A DNA stretch of 27,963 bases from contig SFNX01000013.1 in NCBI GenBank assembly GCA_004552595.1, positions 1-27,963 of the forward strand, written 5' to 3'. Source of the stretch: Lachnospiraceae bacterium. Lineage in GTDB: Bacteria > Bacillota > Clostridia > Lachnospirales > Lachnospiraceae. Shown here in pieces: positions 17,039 through 24,677 of the stretch (its first letter is position 1; each line of letters opens with the position of its first letter). A model generated the notes under the pieces. It was not told the origin of the DNA, did no database searches, and saw only the letters and a program-made list of their open reading frames with translations. The position numbers were made by a program, and so were the translations under genes.

Positions 17039-17191
17039 TCATACAATTTCGTCCTCTTTTTTGACCGCCATCTGCATATTAATCATTCTCATAAGAGAAA
17101 TCATCTTCTCTATGTCCTGAGTAATCTTTGGTGCCTTTATTTCTACGGACAATCCCGTATATTTTTCATCAATATCAATTTCAACTCTCAT
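17039..17191 (-). pseudogene. N-terminal fragment of a LytTR-type regulator (50 codons)
   Basis: I start this at ATG 17191, overlapping the end of the cyclase gene by 11 bp, with an AGGT site upstream. The peptide begins MRVEIDIDEKYTGLSVEIKA, which matches the short N-terminal segment typical of small LytTR transcription regulators (about 145 residues), then ends at residue 50 where the DNA-binding LytTR domain should begin. In the next frame, past the stop, DLRLYRDIRL and FFLSN weakly resemble the first LytTR strand, suggesting frameshift and decay. Alternatively it is a short independent protein. No DNA-binding domain remains in either case. Confidence 0.5.
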
Positions 17192-18677
17192 TAATAAGAT
17201 ACCTGCGATTATTAAAACCTTTTGAAGTATAGAAATCTTCTTTATCTTTATACATTCTCTTATCAGCGAGCCTTTCGATATCTTCAACACACTTTATGTT
17301 GTTCTCATCACCGGTTGCGTATCCTATTGCAACGCTTACAATATATTCTTTTCTATCCAGAGCTTCTGTCTCTATCTTGATATCATTTTTTATTTTCTCA
17401 GGGTCTGTAGCACTCTCTTTTAATACTATGATAAATTCATCCCCGCCTATTCTGTAACATTGACCTGATTTTTTAATTCCACGTAATATGCACTGGGCAA
17501 CATCATTAATCATTGAGTCACCGACATCATGTCCTTTTGTATCATTAACATACTTAAGTCCATTCACATCTATTTCGAATATAGTCAGATTCTCAATCGA
17601 ATCACCATTCTTTTTCATTTCGGAAATGCGATATTCATAGGCAAAACGATTAAATACTCCGGTAAGAGGATCGATTTCCGTCATCTTTTTCATAAGCTGT
17701 GCATAACTGTAGCTATCTGTTATATCACTTAATGTTATTATGTGTCCTCTGTTTTTTCCGTTATTGCTTAATGTTTTATATTCAGGACTGTAAACCTTAT
17801 TATTTATTGTTACGACTTTTTTCTCTTCACTAAGTAAAATCAGATCTTTGACAATAGAATTTCCATCATTATAAATATTTGGATACATATCTTTAATCGG
17901 CTCATTAAAGTATACTATTCTGTCATCTTCATCAAGTGCGATAATACCAAGAGTCAGATTGTCAATAACATAGTTACGGGCAAGCTCTATCGTATCAATC
18001 AAGTCATATTTCGTAAGTGCAATTGCCATAAATACAGTACATATTGCATATGCCAAAGATGTAGTATCGTAGCCTCCTGTCAGATTAAGAAGGAAAACTA
18101 TTAGTCCGAGCATAGCTATTACAATGCATATAAGCATATACCACATCTGGATTCTTCTCTTTTTTCTTCTTTCTTTTACAAGGATTGAAATTACAACTGA
18201 CGTAATTATTATGAAATAAAGAACAAGTGATGCAGTATAAATGTTATACATCACCCCATGTCCACAGTCATTATGTGGAAAAAGTCCATCCGTTGAGTAT
18301 TCTACATCAGTATAGAAAAGTTTTTGATGTGGATAAGTAAATACAAGTGTTGCTATAGATATATGAAACACTGTCAGAAGTAGTTGTACTTTTTTCGGAA
18401 TTTCAATCTGACAGTATTGCATTATGAAAAAGAAGAACGTGAGTGGAATAAAAACCTTACCGGTATATGCAAATTTTGTTCCAAGAAGCATCTGTTCTTT
18501 AGTATGCTCGGTAATCTCAATAAGCGAACCTATATTATTCACTAATGTCGCAAGACAAAACAGAACAAGATAAGTATGTTCCTTGCCTCGCCAATTTCCA
18601 ATTAGATAGATTGCACCTACTGACAGGATAATAATACTGATAATCTGTATCAGAACGATAATGTCATATGTATTCAA
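17181..18677 (-). CDS. Membrane diguanylate cyclase (7TM + PAS-like + GGDEF)
   Basis: 498 residues, TTG start at 18677 with an AGGGGAT ribosome site 4-6 nt upstream. Seven or so hydrophobic segments (about 8-225) resemble the 7TM sensory N-terminus seen before PAS and kinase domains. A PAS-like segment (about 235-325) includes IIALDEDDRIVYFNEP. The GGDEF domain (about 332-480) has an intact active site GGDEF (411-415) and metal Asp370, so it should make cyclic di-GMP from GTP. The inhibitory RxxD site, five residues before GGDEF, is absent (KKSG there), so product inhibition through that site is unlikely. The gene stands alone after a hairpin, with only the LytTR fragment following. Confidence 0.9.
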   Translation of the reverse strand: MNTYDIIVLIQIISIIILSVGAIYLIGNWRGKEHTYLVLFCLATLVNNIGSLIEITEHTKEQMLLGTKFAYTGKVFIPLTFFFFIMQYCQIEIPKKVQLLLTVFHISIATLVFTYPHQKLFYTDVEYSTDGLFPHNDCGHGVMYNIYTASLVLYFIIITSVVISILVKERRKKRRIQMWYMLICIVIAMLGLIVFLLNLTGGYDTTSLAYAICTVFMAIALTKYDLIDTIELARNYVIDNLTLGIIALDEDDRIVYFNEPIKDMYPNIYNDGNSIVKDLILLSEEKKVVTINNKVYSPEYKTLSNNGKNRGHIITLSDITDSYSYAQLMKKMTEIDPLTGVFNRFAYEYRISEMKKNGDSIENLTIFEIDVNGLKYVNDTKGHDVGDSMINDVAQCILRGIKKSGQCYRIGGDEFIIVLKESATDPEKIKNDIKIETEALDRKEYIVSVAIGYATGDENNIKCVEDIERLADKRMYKDKEDFYTSKGFNNRRYLINES

Positions 18678-18712
18678 TAATTATCCCCTTTTCACTCTGA
18701 TAATATTACATA

Positions 18713-18746
18713 GCGACTGTCCCGATAATAAAACCGGAACAGTCGC
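18713..18746 (-). terminator. Hairpin after the symporter gene, probable terminator
   Basis: Arms GCGACTGT and ACAGTCGC, extended by CCG/CGG with one mismatch, 21 bp after the symporter stop on the minus strand. The following bases are TATGTAATATTA, not a clean U-tract, so termination may be partial and may let some transcript enter the cyclase gene 36 bp further on. Confidence 0.55.
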
Positions 18747-18766
18747 GAGATAAATACCATATTAAC

Positions 18767-20296
18767 TTATTTTGCCTTTTCATCCCATACAGGTACATCA
18801 ATACCGATAACCTCTGAAGTAAATGGTGTACCGTCATTTTTCTCAAAATGAAGCTGTGCCTTCTTGACATACTTAAATCCGATGTAAAGAAGCGGAATGT
18901 TACAGTACGCAATAAGAATATTGGCAAAGTCTGATAAATCCCACAGTGCTCCAAGATCCATACCAACGATACTTGTAAGCATACCAAAACATATAACTGC
19001 GATATCTATTACTCTGATAGCATTGATAAATATCTTGCTTCTGCTGATTCTGTTCGCACAGATCTCTGAGAAAGACATAAATCCTAACAGACAAGTGAAA
19101 GCGAAAAGTCCAAAGCACACTGAAATAAGTAAAGTAACGGCATTATTAAACATAATGCCCGGAGTAAGTTCAGCTGCCGAACTTAAATATTTAGGAAGCT
19201 TTCCAAGCTCAAACCATGCTGCTGAAGCATCAGTAAGCCATACGCGACCCATAATTACTACAAAACCTGTAAGTGTACAGATTACGATTGTATCAAGGAA
19301 AACACCGATTGCCTGTACGCAACCCTGATCGCAAGGATGTTCTGCATCAGATGCTGCTGCCGGCATTGTTATTGTACCTTGTCCGGCTTCGTTAGACATA
19401 AGTCCTCTCTTAACTCCTTGCATAAGTGCTACACCGAATGCACCGCCAAATACTGCTTCAGGCTTGAATGCCTCAGTAAATACTGCATAGAAGAACCAAG
19501 GAATTCTGTTAACATTTATTAGAATAAGAACAATTACGGTAACCACATATACAACAGCCATAATAGGAACCAATACGTCTGTTACTTTAGAGATTTTTTT
19601 AGTACCTCCGAATGAAACTGCAACAACAGCAATAATCACGATTACAAATCCAATCCAGTATACAGCGTGTGTTGTCGGAAGCTCTGTTCCTGATACAATA
19701 CTTGCTATCTGTCCCATTGCAGAAACTGTATTAAAGCCCTGTGCAGGGAAGCAGAGGATAGCATAAATTATATACATAATCGAAAGAATTACACCGACAA
19801 TTGCCGAATTTTTAAGAAGCTTTCTTCCATAGAATGAAAGACCACCGATGTATTCATCATCCTTCTTCTCTTTAAATATCTGAGAAAGAGTCGACTCAAC
19901 GAATGCTGTAGCCATTCCAAAGAATGCCGAAATCCACATCCACAGTAACGCACCCGGTCCACCGACTGAAACAGCACCCGTAACACCAAGAATATTTCCC
20001 GGACCTACTCTCATTGCAGTTGACAAGAAGAAAGAAGCAAGAGGAGAAATTCCTGTCTTTGCCTTTGTATTCTTAAGAACCTCGATGCCGTGCTTAAACT
20101 TCCTTACCTGGATAAATCCAAGACGAACCGAAAAGTAAATTCCCGAACCAATCAAAAGAATAATCGCAAGTGTAAAATTACCAAGAATAGGTATATTTGC
20201 ATACCACTCAAAATTAGTAGGAAAATCCCAGAATAAATCAGATACTACCTGTATTTTCCCACATACCGCAGTAATAAAACTTAGTAAAGCTTCCAT
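18767..20296 (-). CDS. Alanine/glycine:cation symporter (AGCS family)
   Basis: Sodium-coupled alanine or glycine importer, 509 residues with about eleven hydrophobic segments. Landmarks of the family: MRVGPGNILGVTGAVSVGGP (about 95-114), GVKRGLMSNEAGQGTITMPA (about 306-325) and PAQGFNTVSAMG. In most members the GNI/GNL loop binds the substrate. AGGAGGAG ribosome site before ATG. It has its own promoter (20351-20379), leaving a 5' leader of only about 48 nt, too short for the glycine riboswitch often found ahead of this family. Confidence 0.93.
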   Translation of the reverse strand: MEALLSFITAVCGKIQVVSDLFWDFPTNFEWYANIPILGNFTLAIILLIGSGIYFSVRLGFIQVRKFKHGIEVLKNTKAKTGISPLASFFLSTAMRVGPGNILGVTGAVSVGGPGALLWMWISAFFGMATAFVESTLSQIFKEKKDDEYIGGLSFYGRKLLKNSAIVGVILSIMYIIYAILCFPAQGFNTVSAMGQIASIVSGTELPTTHAVYWIGFVIVIIAVVAVSFGGTKKISKVTDVLVPIMAVVYVVTVIVLILINVNRIPWFFYAVFTEAFKPEAVFGGAFGVALMQGVKRGLMSNEAGQGTITMPAAASDAEHPCDQGCVQAIGVFLDTIVICTLTGFVVIMGRVWLTDASAAWFELGKLPKYLSSAAELTPGIMFNNAVTLLISVCFGLFAFTCLLGFMSFSEICANRISRSKIFINAIRVIDIAVICFGMLTSIVGMDLGALWDLSDFANILIAYCNIPLLYIGFKYVKKAQLHFEKNDGTPFTSEVIGIDVPVWDEKAK

Positions 20297-20350
20297 ACTA
20301 ACTCCTCCTAATCATTTCGTGTTTCATTGCAAGCTTCCCTTCCACCATTT

Positions 20351-20379
20351 ACTATAATACAACAAACCTTCATTGTCAC
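20351..20379 (-). promoter_or_regulatory. Promoter of the alanine/glycine symporter gene
   Basis: -35 GTGACA (20374-20379) and -10 TATAGT (20351-20356) at 17 bp, each one base off consensus. It lies just beyond the GC-rich element at 20387-20470. Confidence 0.7.
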
Positions 20380-20386
20380 TCATTTT

Positions 20387-20470
20387 GTCGCGGTTTCCGA
20401 CGTGGGGAAGGTCCTTTTGCCACGCTCGCTTCTTGCCGCAGGTCCCGCCACGGAGGGTGTCTCCACGAAC
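20387..20470. other. GC-rich noncoding element between MutS-like gene and symporter promoter
   Basis: 84 bp with about 65% G+C (55 of 84) in an AT-rich neighbourhood, starting 4 bp after the MutS-like stop and ending 8 bp before the symporter -35. On the minus strand it contains CGTGG three times and CCACG once, a repeated GTGGC...GGACCT block, a small GGAG/CTCC hairpin, a CGTGG/CCACG hairpin and a terminal GTCGG-AAA-CC-GC-GAC hairpin. No open frame of note, no U-tract. Could be a dispersed repeat, a structured RNA or a protein-binding element; I do not recognise it. Confidence 0.6.
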
Positions 20471-20473
20471 AGA

Positions 20474-22363
20474 TTAGTACTCGATTGTTTCAGTAGTATA
20501 TTTTCTTCCCATATCATGACGGACTTTACGGTTTTCAACACTGTCAAACACTATAGACATGTCGTAATCCTCAGGATATAGCTCCTCTGCTTTTACATGA
20601 AGCTTTACACGTTTATGATTTATCCAAATCTTTTTACCTGCAATCTGGACTCTTAATACTCCTTTATCATTAATTTCTTCGCACACTATGCCAATCTTCT
20701 TTTCCGGAAATACGATTACGCTGTCTCCGATTTTGTACATATCTGAGATCTCATATTTCTTGTGCGTCTTCTTTGTTCTCTTTATTTTCCCTGAACTCTT
20801 TGACTTTGATAACTTATCATTGTTAAACGAATACAAATTTAGAGCTTTTTTTCCATATGCTGCCTTAACAGCAGTATTAAGCATATCTGATGGCATTCCA
20901 AGTCTGTCTGCTATGTAGAAAGCGCAGCTCTCTCCGGCTTCTCCGATTACCATTTTATATGTTGGCTTAAGCGTGTCCCTATCAAAAGTCATTCTCGCAT
21001 TTTCTATTCCCTCGTTTTTTCCTGCATATTCTTTAACCTCGGGATAATGCGTTGTAACAAGGAAATTTGCTTTACTTTCAAGAAGTTTTTCAAGAATTGC
21101 TATTGCAATTCCCATGCCTTCCTGCGGGTCTGTCCCCGAACCAAGTTCATCCATTATTACAAAACTGTTTTCATCAATTTCCCTAAGAATATTAAGCACA
21201 TTTTTAATATGTGAGGAGAAAGTTGAAAGATTATCGCTAATATTCTGTCCATCTCCAATATCACAAAAATATCCTGAATTCATGCAAATATCAGCATTTT
21301 TGCAGCAAATGTGCAACCCGCACTGTGCCATCACAAGATTAAGCATCACAGTTTTAATTGCCACAGTTTTGCCTCCTGTATTCGGCCCTGTAATTACCAC
21401 TCCCCTATATGTATTTCCGAGTTCAAAGGTAAGAGGGACATCTGTTTCACGGTCCATAAGCGGATGCCTTGCATCGATGAGTTTAATTTGCCTGTCAAAG
21501 TTAATTTTTGGCTCTACGGCATCAAGTTCAATGCTAAGCTTTCCTTTTGAAAAAAAGTAATCAAGCTTCTCAATAAGATGCATATTATCCGTAAGCTCAT
21601 TTGCACGGTCAGAAACCATTGCAGTTAATGTATAGAGTATGCGGTATACTTCATTTTCCTCATCAATCTTTAATAACTGAAGCTTCTCAGAGAGCCTGCT
21701 GACACCTTCAGGTTCAACAAACAATGTATTACCGGTGCTTGATTTATCAATGACATTTCCTTGAACCTTATTTCTGTATTCCTTCTTAACCGGCACGCAT
21801 ATTCGACCATTCCTTGTCGTATGGAAATTGTCAGCCATGTAGTCACCATTTGCCCTTATAACTGACTCGGCCTTTTGTATCATTTCGTTTTCAAGCTGCT
21901 CAATCTTCATCCGGATATCAAATAAATCCTTCGATGCATGCGAATCAACCTGCTCCGGGCGAATCTGCCTTACAATTTCCTCCTTGAGTTCTTCATATGT
22001 GAAAAGTGTTTCGTCGTAATAGACCAATGAATTATTGTACTGTTTTCCTCTGTTTAAATAGGATGACAGTCTTTCTAAACAAGAAAGAATACTTTGAACC
22101 CTCTCAAGTCGATAGGGTGTAAGACATTCTCCTTTAGAAGCAATTTTTAATATCTCAAGTATCTCAGAAACGTCCTGTAACGGCGGATTTCCAAGCTTTT
22201 CTATCATCTCTTTTGCATCACTTGTATTCTTTAGTTCAGCACGAAGCGTACTTTCATCCAGTATTATCCATTTATCTTTTATTCTGTCCTTAGCTTCCTT
22301 AGTTATAGCGAAGCCGGCCCATATTTCCTTAACTTTATTAAATTCTATCTGATTTTCAATCAT
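20474..22363 (-). CDS. MutS2-like ATPase lacking the Smr domain
   Basis: 629 residues, against about 780 for MutS2. Core and lever helices with a clamp-like insertion occupy about 1-280; the MutS ATPase follows with Walker A GPNTGGKT (326-333), SHIKNVLNILREIDENSF, Walker B FVIMDELGSGTDP (401-413, Asp405/Glu406) and VTTHYPEVKEYA. A basic linker (about 518-540) leads to a KOW-like segment (IGDSVIVFPEKKIGIVCEE, about 546-590). It then ends at 629 where MutS2 would carry the Smr nuclease domain. There is no MutS1 mismatch-recognition domain. B. subtilis MutS2 is known to act on collided ribosomes, so a ribosome-directed role is plausible. AAGGAA ribosome site. Expression appears to pass through the attenuator upstream (22407-22718). 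Confidence 0.88.
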   Translation of the reverse strand: MIENQIEFNKVKEIWAGFAITKEAKDRIKDKWIILDESTLRAELKNTSDAKEMIEKLGNPPLQDVSEILEILKIASKGECLTPYRLERVQSILSCLERLSSYLNRGKQYNNSLVYYDETLFTYEELKEEIVRQIRPEQVDSHASKDLFDIRMKIEQLENEMIQKAESVIRANGDYMADNFHTTRNGRICVPVKKEYRNKVQGNVIDKSSTGNTLFVEPEGVSRLSEKLQLLKIDEENEVYRILYTLTAMVSDRANELTDNMHLIEKLDYFFSKGKLSIELDAVEPKINFDRQIKLIDARHPLMDRETDVPLTFELGNTYRGVVITGPNTGGKTVAIKTVMLNLVMAQCGLHICCKNADICMNSGYFCDIGDGQNISDNLSTFSSHIKNVLNILREIDENSFVIMDELGSGTDPQEGMGIAIAILEKLLESKANFLVTTHYPEVKEYAGKNEGIENARMTFDRDTLKPTYKMVIGEAGESCAFYIADRLGMPSDMLNTAVKAAYGKKALNLYSFNNDKLSKSKSSGKIKRTKKTHKKYEISDMYKIGDSVIVFPEKKIGIVCEEINDKGVLRVQIAGKKIWINHKRVKLHVKAEELYPEDYDMSIVFDSVENRKVRHDMGRKYTTETIEY

Positions 22364-22406
22364 TGCTTTTTTCCTTCATTAATTCTTCTTTTTGGTAAAA
22401 ATACAT

Positions 22407-22444
22407 AAAAAAAACCATGGTATCTCACGCTTAAGATATCATGG
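22407..22444 (-). terminator. Intrinsic terminator inside the leader of the MutS2-like gene
   Basis: 11-bp arms CCATGATATCT and AGATACCATGG (one wobble) around an 8-nt loop TAAGCGTG, followed directly on the minus strand by eight T. It lies between the promoter and the MutS2-like start, 43 bp before ATG, so it acts as an attenuator, not as the end of the preceding operon alone. Its loop repeats the leader motif TTAAGCGT. Confidence 0.88.
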
Positions 22445-22631
22445 AATAAATTCAAATTATTATATAAACGAAGCTATTACTCCTAATTTAATTAAGGAAC
22501 AATACTTCTTTAACAAACCAATATATTAAGCGTAAGTAAACAAGCTAACTAAAAAAAGCTAACTAAATTAAAACCACTAAAGTCACACTGTATTAAAGTG
22601 ACTTTACATATCACTGTATTGATGATATGGG

Positions 22632-22655
22632 TTATCTACCCACCACGCTTAACAT
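22632..22655 (-). CDS. Seven-residue leader peptide MLSVVGR
   Basis: ATG at 22655 stands 7 nt after a strong AGAGG ribosome site and about 28 nt after the predicted transcription start; the frame closes with TAA after seven codons. Codons 2-4 are the segment that can pair with the antiterminator strand, and the last codons lie in a small hairpin. A ribosome paused here would cover segment 1 and free segment 2. Placement, spacing and pairing support it as a regulatory leader peptide rather than a product in its own right. Confidence 0.7.
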   Translation of the reverse strand: MLSVVGR

Positions 22656-22689
22656 AAATTATCCTCTGTTTGTTAATATTTCATAGCTG

Positions 22690-22718
22690 ATAGTAGCATT
22701 ATCCGCTTATCATGTCAA
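22690..22718 (-). promoter_or_regulatory. Consensus promoter driving the attenuator and MutS2-like gene
   Basis: -35 TTGACA (22713-22718) and -10 TACTAT (22690-22695) at exactly 17 bp, placed just after the stop of the hybrid kinase gene (22730). A strong, probably constitutive promoter, as expected when control is exerted by termination. Confidence 0.85.
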
Positions 22719-22729
22719 TGTCACATATC

Positions 22730-24664
22730 CTACTTGATCAGTTCCTTTGGGAGATACTTTAATATCATCTCTTTGAGTAGTGGAAGCGAAATCGGCTTGG
22801 AAAGATAATCATCAAATCCTTCTTGCAAAAATCTCTCTCTTGCCCCCGAAACTGCATTGGCAGTCAGAATTACCATAACTGCATCATGGCTCTTACTATC
22901 CTTTTGCATCCTGGCCTGTTTAAGAGTTTCTATGCCATCCATATCAGGCATCAGATGATCAAGAAATACTATATGATATTTATTCTCTTTCATTAATTCA
23001 AGACATTCTTTTCCACTCATTGCAGTGTCAATCTGCATTCCGTTTTTCTTAAGAAGTCCTTTAAATACTTTCAGATTCACATTATTGTCATCAACAACAA
23101 GAAGCCTTGCAGTAGGAGCATAGAAATCTTCGTTCATTTCACGCTTTATTTCTTTTGCCTTCTGACAATACTCTTTTATATCATCTCCGATAACCTGTTC
23201 ATCCCTCTTATGCTGCTCTAAATTGAAGAAGAATTCTGAGCCCTCTCCATATGTACTTTCCACCTCAAGTCTACTGCCCATAAGATTCAAAAGACGCATT
23301 GTAATTGAAAGTCCCAAACCTGTTCCTTCAATATTTCTGTTTCTGCTTTCTTCTACCCTGGTGAATGACTCAAATAATCGGCCAATATCCTCCTTTCGAA
23401 TACCAATGCCGGTATCCTTTACTGACACAAAAAGCTCAGTACTATCATTTGATATTTGTTTCCCTGAAACAGTCAGGGTAACTTTTCCCTCTTTTGTATA
23501 CTTTATTGCATTTGTCAAAATATTAGTAATAATCTGACGAATCCTGACCTCATCACCATTTAGATGAGTTGGTGTATCCGGGGATATTTCCATTACTAAT
23601 TCGAGTGACTTGTCTTTAGCCTTAGGCCTTACCATTTCGACAGTCTCATTAAGCAAAATTCCAAGATCGTAGTCCACAGGAATAATATCCATTTTACCGC
23701 TTTCAATTTTTGAAAAATCAAGAATGTCATTAATCAGTGAAAGCAACATTCCTCCTGCGCGCTTGATATCCTCTGCATATTCAAGAATCTGTGAATCTTC
23801 ACAATCCCTTAATATCATCTCATCCATTCCAAGCACAGCATTGATTGGTGTTCTGATTTCGTGACTCATATTAGCAAGAAAATCGGATTTGGAACGATTT
23901 GCATTTTGCGCAATTTCCTTTGCCTTCTCGGCCTCTTCCTTAGCCTCTTCGGCAACTTTTTTCGTGATACTAAGTTCCTCTATTGTGATTTTTAATTTCT
24001 GATAATCAGGCGTCTCCATAGTGAAAAGCATCATCATAAGTCCAAGAGCACTCATGAACAATGCTAACAAAGTATCAGGGAAAATGAACATTTGAAGCAC
24101 AAGACCAAACAGCTGAAAAAAAGCAAATATAATAATGGCTGCTCTCTGCCATGTCCTGAATTTCCTGAAATTGTAAAGCAAAATGATTGATGAGCTGATT
24201 ACAAAATACGACGGAACAATGTATACCGCAAGATATGTAGAGCCCTTAACATATTCGCCATCAGGGCTAAAGTAGAAAAAGTAACCGGTGAACATGTTAA
24301 AAAGCAGTATCAAAAAATATATTCTGACAAACCACTTATTAAACTTGATAAACACATTCTTCTTCTGGTCTTGATAAATAAAAAGCAGGTCATAATACAT
24401 CATCTGATAGCCTAAAATAGCCACAGAAACAAAATACAAAGTATTCAAAACAGTATTAATCTGTATAGGGATAATATGTGCATAACTGATAGTAATGGCC
24501 GTAGTCACATCAAGGACAGTCGCCACAAGCCCCAACCATGCGAGCTTTCTAAATTCCCTGTTAAGAACAGTATTTGTGTCATACTGCATTTTAATAAAGA
24601 ATAAAAGCACTATAAGAAAAATTGTAGAAGAAACTTCATAACTGATATTATATTTAAGTGTCAT
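22730..24664 (-). CDS. Hybrid sensor histidine kinase with receiver domain
   Basis: 644 residues from ATG 24664; a longer frame from 24742 would overlap the VOC gene by 65 bp, so I prefer the internal start. About seven hydrophobic segments (roughly 8-215) form a membrane sensor, followed by a glutamate/lysine coiled coil (about 222-255). HisKA has SDFLANMSHEIRTPIN with His268; HATPase_c has NILTNAIKYT, DTGIGI and EGTGLGLSI; the receiver has VVDDNNVN and phospho-acceptor Asp569 (FLDHLMPDMDG). No output domain and no partner regulator or HPt gene nearby. The gene lies 13 bp after the VOC gene and probably shares its transcript. Input signal unknown. Confidence 0.92.
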   Translation of the reverse strand: MTLKYNISYEVSSTIFLIVLLFFIKMQYDTNTVLNREFRKLAWLGLVATVLDVTTAITISYAHIIPIQINTVLNTLYFVSVAILGYQMMYYDLLFIYQDQKKNVFIKFNKWFVRIYFLILLFNMFTGYFFYFSPDGEYVKGSTYLAVYIVPSYFVISSSIILLYNFRKFRTWQRAAIIIFAFFQLFGLVLQMFIFPDTLLALFMSALGLMMMLFTMETPDYQKLKITIEELSITKKVAEEAKEEAEKAKEIAQNANRSKSDFLANMSHEIRTPINAVLGMDEMILRDCEDSQILEYAEDIKRAGGMLLSLINDILDFSKIESGKMDIIPVDYDLGILLNETVEMVRPKAKDKSLELVMEISPDTPTHLNGDEVRIRQIITNILTNAIKYTKEGKVTLTVSGKQISNDSTELFVSVKDTGIGIRKEDIGRLFESFTRVEESRNRNIEGTGLGLSITMRLLNLMGSRLEVESTYGEGSEFFFNLEQHKRDEQVIGDDIKEYCQKAKEIKREMNEDFYAPTARLLVVDDNNVNLKVFKGLLKKNGMQIDTAMSGKECLELMKENKYHIVFLDHLMPDMDGIETLKQARMQKDSKSHDAVMVILTANAVSGARERFLQEGFDDYLSKPISLPLLKEMILKYLPKELIK

Positions 24665-24677
24665 ATATTTGCCCAAA

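Larger units (their letters stand above)
22407..22684 (-). ncRNA. Attenuator leader RNA of the MutS2-like gene
   Basis: From the expected start site (about 22683) the RNA carries in order: leader-peptide codons with segment 1 TTAAGCGT (22645-22652); hairpin TGGGT-AGATA-ACCCA (22628-22642); hairpin ATATCA/TGATAT (22608-22628); hairpin TAAAGTCAC/GTGACTTTA (22578-22606); a tandem TTTAGTTAGCTT pair (22542-22567); segment 2 CTTACGCTTAA (22526-22536); and segment 3 TTAAGCGTGAG (22424-22434) in the terminator loop. Segment 2 pairs with segment 1 (8 bp perfect, 14 with wobbles) or with segment 3 (11 bp, one wobble), but not both. This is the logic of ribosome-controlled antitermination. Confidence 0.75.

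Noticed and set aside
20387..20470. SRP RNA, 6S RNA or T-box element in the GC-rich block
   Set aside because: It lacks the GGAAGG...AGCA SRP loop, is far too short for 6S RNA, and the AGGGTG string on the plus strand does not continue as a T-box and has no plus-strand gene after it.
20297..20473. Glycine riboswitch ahead of the alanine/glycine symporter
   Set aside because: The promoter at 20351-20379 leaves only about 48 nt of leader, and the GC-rich element lies upstream of it with no glycine-aptamer landmarks.
22407..22718. T-box or cyclic di-GMP riboswitch as explanation for the leader
   Set aside because: No T-box core (AGGGTGG...ACCGCG type) and no GEMM consensus; the leader ORF with three matching 8-mers explains the structure better.
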